Origin: Prevotella sp. UBA4217
GTDB taxonomy: Bacteria > Bacteroidota > Bacteroidia > Bacteroidales > Bacteroidaceae
DNA length: 64,000 nucleotides
Assembly (NCBI GenBank): GCA_002379425.1
Contig: DFTH01000012.1
Coordinates: forward strand, 1 to 64,000
Direction of reading: 5' to 3'
In this document: positions 57,378-64,000 of the stretch, in pieces
Layout of the letters: the number at the start of each line of letters is the position of its first letter
Numbering within the stretch: position 1 is the stretch's first letter
The notes under the pieces: generated by a model
Seen by the model: only the letters and a program-made list of their open reading frames with translations
Databases searched by the model: none
Told to the model about the DNA's origin: nothing
Translations under genes and position numbers: made by a program

Positions 57378-58319
57378 TTAGAAGAGTTGTTTGGGATAGA
57401 CGCCTTCATCAACAAGTTGCTGAATGCGTGCCACAGTGGCATCGCGGTCGGCTGCGTATGTCACGCCGAACCATTTGCTGGTGGTGTCGAGCACCTCAAC
57501 GGTGGCCGTGCCGTCGTTGATGAGTTTGTTGACCATCAGGGGGATGAAGAACTCGGCCTTCAGGTTCTCGATGTTCTTCGGGTCGGAGAGGAACTCCTTG
57601 AAGTAGGCCTCGCTGTACTCGAAGTAGTCGGGGGTGAAGCCCCACATGTTCATGGATACGGGGGTGTTGTCGGCCACCTCAACCCACTGGCCGTTCTCGT
57701 CCTTGTAGCGGATGGGTTCAGTGGCGGCACCGGCATTGGATCCGTCAGCGGCACAGCGCACAATCTCCGTACGCTCTACGACGGTGGTCAGATGGCCCTT
57801 CTCGTTCTTGGAGCAGATGCCGCGGGCCACGGTACCGTTCTCGCTAAGGGTGTTGCCCACGCGGAAGCCCACCATGGCATACTGGTTCCTGGCACCCTCG
57901 GGGAGATTGCTGAGGAACTTGCCGATCACCATGAAGGCATCGCGGTTGTAGAAGTCGTCGCAGTTGATGACGCAGAAGGGCTCCTTGATCACGCCCTTGC
58001 CCATCAGCACGGCATGGTTGGTACCCCAAGGCTTCTGGCGACCTTCAGGTACGCTAAAACCTTCGGGCAGGGCATCGAGTGCCTGAAAGCATAGTTCGCA
58101 CTTGACCTTGCCTTCATATTTGGAGAGGATCTGACTGCGGAACTGCTCCTCAAAGTCCTTGCGGATGACCCATACTATCTTGCCGAATCCGGCCTGGATG
58201 GCATCGTAGATAGAGTAGTCCATGATCGTCTCACCATTGGGCCCTAGACCGTCGAGTTGTTTCAGGCCGCCGTAGCGGCTTCCCATACCTGCTGCAAGCA
58301 GAAAAAGCGTTGGTTTCAT
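57378..58319 (-). CDS. Sugar-phosphate nucleotidyltransferase-family protein
   Basis: 313 residues. The N-terminal nucleotide-binding signature is LLAAGMGSRYGGLKQLDGLGPNGETIMDYSI (~7-37), followed by CVINCDDFYNRDAF (~123-136) with the metal-binding Asp and a substrate loop near VSMNMWGFTPDYFEY. This group is related to glucose-1-phosphate and N-acetylhexosamine-phosphate nucleotidyltransferases; the particular sugar is not decidable. It is co-transcribed with nrnA. The promoter is TATCTTTG at 58356-58363. Confidence 0.88.
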   Translation of the reverse strand: MKPTLFLLAAGMGSRYGGLKQLDGLGPNGETIMDYSIYDAIQAGFGKIVWVIRKDFEEQFRSQILSKYEGKVKCELCFQALDALPEGFSVPEGRQKPWGTNHAVLMGKGVIKEPFCVINCDDFYNRDAFMVIGKFLSNLPEGARNQYAMVGFRVGNTLSENGTVARGICSKNEKGHLTTVVERTEIVRCAADGSNAGAATEPIRYKDENGQWVEVADNTPVSMNMWGFTPDYFEYSEAYFKEFLSDPKNIENLKAEFFIPLMVNKLINDGTATVEVLDTTSKWFGVTYAADRDATVARIQQLVDEGVYPKQLF

Positions 58320-58355
58320 AAGCGAATTATATTAGAGTTTTCAATAAATTGACTG

Positions 58356-58363
58356 CAAAGATA
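58356..58363 (-). promoter_or_regulatory. Promoter -7 box (TATCTTTG) of the nucleotidyltransferase-nrnA operon
   Basis: Minus-strand TATCTTTG, 36 bases before ATG 58319. ATTCATC-type tandem repeats lie directly upstream. Confidence 0.65.
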
Positions 58364-58462
58364 CGAATATTAATTCATATATTCATCATTCATCATTCAT
58401 AATTTTCCAGGCTTGACGCTTTTTTCGCAATTCTTAACGATGGAATTCCGCCCTTTGCCTGC

Positions 58463-60898
58463 TTAGAACGGATAGCCGATGGCGAAGTTGAGCGTGTGGA
58501 GGTCCTTGAACCTCTCGACATTGAAGAAGTAACCGGAGACACCGTTCTCGCATGGGAGGTGGAGGGCTATTCCCCAATCGACGCGGAGCACGAGGAATCC
58601 CAGATCGTATCGCAGTCCGAAGCCAGTGCCCAGGGCAATGTCGTTGAAGAAGCGTGAGGGCTTGAATTTCATCGTGTCGAACCATTTCTTCATGCCGTAG
58701 GTAAAAAGGATATCCTCGTCGGTCATGTTCTCCAGGTTATCGAAATTGAAGTCCTCTTCATCGTAAAACGATGTCATCCGCCACACATTGCCAGCGTCGA
58801 AGAAGATGGCTCCTTTCATATTGCCAAAGAGGGGCGTGCGGTATTCAAGGTTTGCCACCAGTTTCAGGTCTCCGTTGCGCATGAGATAGAACATCTGGCG
58901 GAAGAACTTGTCTTTGAGCCCGAGGTCGGTGAACGCACCTGGACCGATATCGCGTACGGTAAAGGCGCGGATGCTATTGGCACCTCCGACATAGTACTGT
59001 TCGGTGAGTGGCGCCTCCTTGCTATTGCCGTAACTCCAGATCACGCCGGCATTCACGTGGGCAATCAGACTGGACTCCGTGCCCATGCTCCAGGTCTTGG
59101 TGAAATCGGTCTCCAGTCGCAGGAACTGGGAATAGGGATTCTTAAAGAGTTTCTTCTCTTTCTCATTGAAAGACTTGCCTCTGGCCATGTCGATCAGTGA
59201 TACCACATTGCCCGACTCCTCGATAGTGGTCTCCCAGCGGATGGGGTTGCGCAAGGTGGAGGGACTGGTATAGGTATAGGTGTAGCGCATCTTAGGGATG
59301 AAGTAGTCGCCCATGGTGCGCTCGAGGTAGGGGCTTTCAATCATCAGCGTATCGAATCTGGCGGTGGTGGAGTTCTTGAACTGATACGTCACGGTGAGTG
59401 GTGAGAACTCGTGCTTGCTGGTGGCCGTGGGCTGCCAGCGGTAGGTCCACTCACCAGTCACGATATGCATTTTATAGTAGTCGGGGCGGCGCACGATGTC
59501 GGTGGAAACCTTGGCAAAGGTCGTCGGCGTGGCAAAGGGGCGCCTGCGGCGGATGCGGCGCCCATTCTTGTCGCGGCGCACACGGTCGCTGTTGTAGAAA
59601 GGTGCTATGATGCGGGGAAACTCGATGCTGACTTCCGCACCATACTGATAGGTGGCACTGTTGTTACCACCGCCATGTTGCCATTCGTACGAACCGTGCA
59701 GGTTGATATCGAGTTTCTCACCGCCTCTGAAGAGGTTGCGCCGTGTGAAACCGATTTTCGCCTCAGGTCCATAGCGGCCGTTGGTGCGGCCGATGGCATT
59801 GGTCTCGATATAGAAGTCGTAAGGCTTGTCGAGCACACAGTTCAGGCGTAGGTCGAGAGTATCGGAATCTAATCTGGGCGTAAACTGGAAGTCGGTAGTT
59901 GAGAATATCCCATTGGCATTGATCTTACTGGCGGATTCCATGTAATTGTCGTAACTGAACTGCTGGCGTGGGCGCAACTTGAGGTCCTTGAGGATGATCC
60001 TGGGGCGGATGGGCGGGTTTTTGCCATTGAAGTAGATGGTGAGGTGGCGGCGCCTGATGCTGTCGGTCAGTTGCTCGCGCATGGACTTCCGGAAGTGCAC
60101 GCTCACGTTGCCTATATACCACTTCTTGAGGGCATTGTCAGGCAGGCCGTCGGCCAGTTGAAAGCGCAGTTGGGCTTTGTCGGCCACCTGGAAAGTATCG
60201 GCCAGATAGGAGGCATAAGTGCTGTTGTAATAGTAGTAGCCATTGTTGCGGAATAGGTTGCTGAGGCGGATGCGCTCACCGTCGAGCGTAGAGGCGCTGA
60301 AGGCACTGCCACTTTTGATCAACGATTCACTGCTGGTGGAGTCGATGAGTTGTCTTAGTGGCTTTGGGAAATTGGTATAGGCCACGCTGTCGAGAGTGAA
60401 TAGTGAGTCGAGGCGCACGGTATATGCTATCTTGGATTTCTTCGGATTCTTCTGGGGTATGATCTCGTAGGTGACGTCACCTCGGAAGTAGCCGTTGTTC
60501 TGGAGGACGGAGCGTGCCACGGAGGCGCGCAGGGCAGGGTTGACCTGGCTCATCAGCACGGGTGCCTTGCCAAACGACTTGGTCATCCACTTGGCAAACT
60601 TGGAGTCCTTGCCCGAAAACTTGTTGTATATCCAGAGGTGCCATGACCAGGGTACGGTGTAGTAACTACTGCCGAAGAGGGCACCGTTGGGCTCGGTGGC
60701 CAGGGCGGCCTCCAGTTCTTCCTTCGTGGTGCTGAGGTGGTCGTCAAAGGCCTTGTCGTTATAGTCTGGCGTGTCAGCGTAGGCAATCTTCTTCAGGCCC
60801 GTGAAGAGTTGATCGTCCTCAGGGATGTTCTTGGTCATCGAACAGGAGGTGAGGACCAATGAGAGGCAGAGCCATAGGAGTATATTATCTTGTTTCAT
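58463..60898 (-). CDS. tamL: TamL: lipid-anchored BamA/TamA-family outer membrane protein
   Basis: 811 residues from ATG 60898 (MKQDNILLWLCLSLVLTSC), giving lipidated Cys19; a longer frame upstream lies inside tamB. POTRA-like domains (~95-420) contain NGYFRGDVTYEI and NNGYYYYNSTYASYL. The C-terminal beta barrel (~430-811) has the Omp85 signature region VGGANSIRAFTVRDIGPG and a final strand NFAIGYPF ending in Phe. Lipidated TamA homologues (TamL) replace TamA in Bacteroidetes and work with TamB in moving lipids or proteins to the outer membrane. It overlaps tamB by 14 bases. Confidence 0.9.
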   Translation of the reverse strand: MKQDNILLWLCLSLVLTSCSMTKNIPEDDQLFTGLKKIAYADTPDYNDKAFDDHLSTTKEELEAALATEPNGALFGSSYYTVPWSWHLWIYNKFSGKDSKFAKWMTKSFGKAPVLMSQVNPALRASVARSVLQNNGYFRGDVTYEIIPQKNPKKSKIAYTVRLDSLFTLDSVAYTNFPKPLRQLIDSTSSESLIKSGSAFSASTLDGERIRLSNLFRNNGYYYYNSTYASYLADTFQVADKAQLRFQLADGLPDNALKKWYIGNVSVHFRKSMREQLTDSIRRRHLTIYFNGKNPPIRPRIILKDLKLRPRQQFSYDNYMESASKINANGIFSTTDFQFTPRLDSDTLDLRLNCVLDKPYDFYIETNAIGRTNGRYGPEAKIGFTRRNLFRGGEKLDINLHGSYEWQHGGGNNSATYQYGAEVSIEFPRIIAPFYNSDRVRRDKNGRRIRRRRPFATPTTFAKVSTDIVRRPDYYKMHIVTGEWTYRWQPTATSKHEFSPLTVTYQFKNSTTARFDTLMIESPYLERTMGDYFIPKMRYTYTYTSPSTLRNPIRWETTIEESGNVVSLIDMARGKSFNEKEKKLFKNPYSQFLRLETDFTKTWSMGTESSLIAHVNAGVIWSYGNSKEAPLTEQYYVGGANSIRAFTVRDIGPGAFTDLGLKDKFFRQMFYLMRNGDLKLVANLEYRTPLFGNMKGAIFFDAGNVWRMTSFYDEEDFNFDNLENMTDEDILFTYGMKKWFDTMKFKPSRFFNDIALGTGFGLRYDLGFLVLRVDWGIALHLPCENGVSGYFFNVERFKDLHTLNFAIGYPF

Positions 60899-63800
60899 GG
60901 GGCGTGGGTCTGATGGAGTCTGTTTTAGTACTGTCGCGCTGCATGGAGGGCAGGGTCGTGGTCCGAGGACGTTGCATCTGAGGCTGTTGTTCTTTCTTCC
61001 AGAAACGGATGATATCCCAGAAATTATCGAGTCTCCTGCGCCACACGAAGCCTGCGCCATACATGCTGGTATAGCCTTCGAGCCAGTCATAGACATTCTG
61101 CTGGTAGAAAAGTTTGATGTTCTTAGTGGCATTCTGGTTCAGGCGGTATTCCATGGTTACATTGTCGAAGAATGACTTGTTTTGCCCAGAGAGGTCGCTA
61201 TTGCCCGACGATACCTTTCCACCGATCTCAACCTTGAGGCGGTTGTTGAGGAACCGCTTGGCAAACTTAAACGAGTAGTCGGTGTGCATGTTGCCTGATG
61301 CATCTGTGCTGTTGTCGATGCCCACGCTGAGGTCGAGGGTCTTCAGGGCGGAGCCGGCGATGCTGTTGATCTCGCTCTGTAGGAAGGAACTGAGGGCGGA
61401 GTTCATCGAGAAACTGCCTGTGTCGCCCCCGGCAAGATACATGCCTGTGGTGAGCATGCCCACTGCCAGTTTGCCTCGTTCGTCTGCCGACATCATGGCG
61501 AGATCATTGCTGACGGAATTGTCCTCTGGCGCGTCGATAGTGAACTCCAGCCCCATGTCGTTGAGGGTCTTGGTGATGATGACACCGCAGTCGAAGGTGA
61601 CGCTCCGACTCTGCCCGTCATCTGCATTGACCGTTGCCTTTACGCGTTCTGTGGCAGTGATATTCAGTTTGGGGTTCATGGGGTCGCCAGTAAACTCCAC
61701 ATAACTGCCATCCTTGATAGTGAATGTCTTCAGAGGAATTACTGGCAGTGAATATTTCATCTCACCGCTGTTCAGAGTATAGCGGCCGGTCATGTTGATA
61801 CCCTCCGAATTGTATTTCATGCGGAGGTCGCCCCCGCCCATCAGATCCAAATAGTTGGTCTGGTCGGGATTGAGGTTGCAGACGATATGGGCGCCTTCGG
61901 ATACGTTGATAGTCAGGTCGGCTGTCAGTCCGCTGGGGGCCGGACGGGTGACGACGGTCTGGGTGGAGTCGGTGAAGTCAGTAAATTTCACCAGTTCATT
62001 CAGCCGGTTATCGGCAGAGAGTGGAGAGTCGAGCAACATGTACGTCATATCGGTAGAGCCTAAGACATCGAGTCTGCCGCGCATGTTCATCTCTTCCAAC
62101 GGTCCCTGCAGACGGGCAAAGAAGTTCACATAGGCCTTGCCGTATGCAATGCTCTTGGCCTCCTGCTTGGCATTGATAAGTAGCAGGTCACGTGCCCGCA
62201 TCCTCATGTCGATGCTGATATGCTCCGTGTCGGAGAAGTCGATGTCGCCCATTAGGTTTAGCGGCTGGTCGTTATAGGCATAGAGTCCGAAGTTCTCAAG
62301 GAGCAAGTGGCTGCCGACGATGCGCACGGGGTCATTGTCGAAGCGCATCCTGACACCGTAAGGGATACTCACTAAATAGGCAGAATCGACAAATATTTCA
62401 CCATTGACGTCGGGATGCGTGGTCGTGCCTTGGATGGTGAGCGTTCCGTCGCCGTAGCCTTCTAATCCGATGATCTGATCGGGTACGAAACCGTTGGCAA
62501 TGGAAAGTGGCATCCTTGTCATGGTGAAAGTGGCGTCGATGATACCCTCGCCTGTTCCCGAGACTTTTTTGTTCTGGTAGGAACCATTGAGCAGTCCGAA
62601 CTCCTCGTCGTCGAGCATCAGGCGTGCCTCTACGGCGTGGGTGTCGTCTTCTTTCTGCAGATAGACGAATTCTGTACTGATGTTACCGATAGGTGAACCC
62701 TCATAGGTCATCTTCTGTATGGCCATATCGGAGGCCACGGAGAACTGTCCCTCTCGATTCTGCACGATGTGGTAGTCGCCATCCAGTTTTCCCGTGATAT
62801 GGGGCAGATAAGGTAGTACGGAGGTCACTTCACCCAGGTCCAGTCGGTGTAGGGAGAGGGTGAGGTCCTGCTGCATGGTAGAGTCTTGGTTCTCTGTATA
62901 GAGTTTCATACCTGTCATGTCGTCGGAGATCAGATCGACCTTTGCCTGTAATCTGTTGCTCTTGTCCAGGAAGATGAAATTGTCCTTATTCAGATTAAAA
63001 TCCTTATAGCCAATGGTGGGGCGCTCTGGCATCAGTCTGAAGCGGATGCCCTGAGCCTCCATTTCTGCCGTGACTCCTAAGCGTACACCCATCTTTCCCT
63101 TGGCGTCATAGTAACGTAGTCCTGCCAGAAGACCATGCTCATGGAAATGCCCGTCGAGTAGGGCATTGAAGACGAATTGGGGATTCTTCTTGTTATTGCG
63201 TATCTGTCCCTGGTAGGTCAGACGATCGCCCTTTTGCGTCAGGTTCAGACGGATGGTATCAATACGCGTACTGTCGTAGTTCAGAGAGTAGAGATAACTC
63301 TGCCCGTTGATACCAGTCTCTGGTGAGGTCGATAGGTCGAGCATCATCTCCTTGAAGGTGATGTCACTGGTCCTCAGCAAGTCGGCAATGGGGTTGTCAC
63401 GCTTACTTTCTACGTGGAGTTTCAATGTGGGCAATAGTCGCTTCACGGCTGGTTGATCGATGGTGTTCTGATTATATTGTGCCATCACCGAGTCGGAGAG
63501 CATGCTTACCTGTTTCAGCACATGTTCATAATCATCGCTGGCATCGAGTTTCACGATGAAGTCGCCGCTCTGCGCCCTCACGATGGTGGTATCCTCATCT
63601 GTCTTTACCAGCAGGCCAATCTTGTCGGGGTGATAGGCCTTCTTCTTGTCTTGTATCAGAATGTCGCCCAAGAGTCCACTGATTCTATGGGTCTTCTTCA
63701 GGTCGGAGTTCAGGTCGATATTCCCATTAAAGCCGATGATTAATGGCTTTTTAACCAGTCGCATCCTGTAGAGGTCGGCTTTGTCCAATGCCGCCTGAAT

Positions 63801-64000
63801 CGAGCCTTCAATCTTTTTGGTGTCAAGGAGGGCATCGAGGCTGATGGTGCCGTCGAGGAGTTCGTTGTTGCCAGTGATGGAGGCTTGTCCGCGACCGTCG
63901 CTCAGGGTTGCCTGGGCCGTGATGCCATCCAGGTCCCATCCGCCGTATTGTAGGTGGTGAATGGTGGCATCGGCTGTAAGCCTGCTGCGCTTTGAAAGGA
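60885..64000 (-). CDS. tamB: TamB (DUF490) translocation/assembly protein, 5'-truncated by window edge
   Basis: About 1037 C-terminal residues of a protein whose start lies beyond 64000; the frame is open to the edge. It consists of long stretches of short alternating strands (for example KLDGDYHIVQNREGQFSVAS, LNLMGDIDFSDTEHISIDMRM) forming the TamB beta-groove. The DUF490 domain occupies the last ~450 residues, and a Pro/Thr/Arg-rich tail ends RPTPHETR. TamB spans the periplasm, anchored in the inner membrane, and meets TamL. The gene overlap shows coupled synthesis. A start inside the window is unlikely, since the coding pattern continues upstream without a break. Confidence 0.92.
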   Translation of the reverse strand, partial: LSKRSRLTADATIHHLQYGGWDLDGITAQATLSDGRGQASITGNNELLDGTISLDALLDTKKIEGSIQAALDKADLYRMRLVKKPLIIGFNGNIDLNSDLKKTHRISGLLGDILIQDKKKAYHPDKIGLLVKTDEDTTIVRAQSGDFIVKLDASDDYEHVLKQVSMLSDSVMAQYNQNTIDQPAVKRLLPTLKLHVESKRDNPIADLLRTSDITFKEMMLDLSTSPETGINGQSYLYSLNYDSTRIDTIRLNLTQKGDRLTYQGQIRNNKKNPQFVFNALLDGHFHEHGLLAGLRYYDAKGKMGVRLGVTAEMEAQGIRFRLMPERPTIGYKDFNLNKDNFIFLDKSNRLQAKVDLISDDMTGMKLYTENQDSTMQQDLTLSLHRLDLGEVTSVLPYLPHITGKLDGDYHIVQNREGQFSVASDMAIQKMTYEGSPIGNISTEFVYLQKEDDTHAVEARLMLDDEEFGLLNGSYQNKKVSGTGEGIIDATFTMTRMPLSIANGFVPDQIIGLEGYGDGTLTIQGTTTHPDVNGEIFVDSAYLVSIPYGVRMRFDNDPVRIVGSHLLLENFGLYAYNDQPLNLMGDIDFSDTEHISIDMRMRARDLLLINAKQEAKSIAYGKAYVNFFARLQGPLEEMNMRGRLDVLGSTDMTYMLLDSPLSADNRLNELVKFTDFTDSTQTVVTRPAPSGLTADLTINVSEGAHIVCNLNPDQTNYLDLMGGGDLRMKYNSEGINMTGRYTLNSGEMKYSLPVIPLKTFTIKDGSYVEFTGDPMNPKLNITATERVKATVNADDGQSRSVTFDCGVIITKTLNDMGLEFTIDAPEDNSVSNDLAMMSADERGKLAVGMLTTGMYLAGGDTGSFSMNSALSSFLQSEINSIAGSALKTLDLSVGIDNSTDASGNMHTDYSFKFAKRFLNNRLKVEIGGKVSSGNSDLSGQNKSFFDNVTMEYRLNQNATKNIKLFYQQNVYDWLEGYTSMYGAGFVWRRRLDNFWDIIRFWKKEQQPQMQRPRTTTLPSMQRDSTKTDSIRPTPHETR

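Overview
The window looks like chromosomal DNA from a Bacteroidales bacterium, most likely Prevotellaceae (Prevotella/Segatella-like). The evidence is SusC/SusD and ECF sigma/FecR systems, many Cys-anchored lipoproteins, TamL/TamB, Bacteroidales families (DUF4199, DUF6048, DUF6452, DUF4827, BspA-type LRRs, VirE/VapE), and promoters of the Bacteroidetes primary-sigma type (TTTG, about 20 bp, TAnnTTTG). G+C is near 50 percent. Family names are recognised by eye from sequence; no database was searched.

Layout. 1-7.7 kb: a truncated sigma-54 activator gene, a SulP anion transporter, a divergent operon of secreted proteins (Ala/Lys-rich lipoprotein, beta-helix protein, two small exported proteins), and a LytS/LytTR-type two-component pair. 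7.8-12.6 kb: an M16 peptidase, a REP-like inverted pair, and two ECF sigma genes around a 5'-truncated thioredoxin gene that looks like a collapsed copy of the next locus. 12.7-22.5 kb: FecR, SusC, SusD and three TlpA-like proteins, an ECF-controlled TonB uptake system coupled to periplasmic thiol chemistry. 22.6-26.1 kb: dsbD (which could supply electrons to the TlpA proteins) and an L-cysteine desulfidase.

26.1-34.6 kb is an accessory region next to tRNA-Thr(TGT) and the SRP RNA. It holds the 3' scrap of a LysM gene fused by microhomology to a nearly identical but internally deleted copy of the LytTR regulator of 7.0-7.7 kb; a 2.9-kb module encoding DUF6078 and VirE/VapE proteins, bounded by 84-bp inverted repeats built from TGCATACAC iterons and by a near-perfect 10-bp direct repeat (the main candidate for an undescribed mobile element); a 44-residue peptide gene with a structured leader; a large lipoprotein; a BspA-type LRR protein; a wrecked fic gene behind three 22-bp-phased operators; and the 3' end of a second dsbD-like gene.

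34.8-64 kb is mostly core genome: a DUF4199/glycosyltransferase/DUF6452/DUF6048/ApbE/Crp-type operon; Dcp-type peptidase, dCMP deaminase, CtpA-type protease and 5-formyl-THF cyclo-ligase; recF-dciA; a TPR protein and ribH; a heterodimeric ABC exporter; exonuclease III; a VTC-domain/DUF4956/DUF2490 group; glmM; a DUF4827 lipoprotein; nucleotidyltransferase and nrnA; tamL and the 3' part of tamB, which runs off the window.
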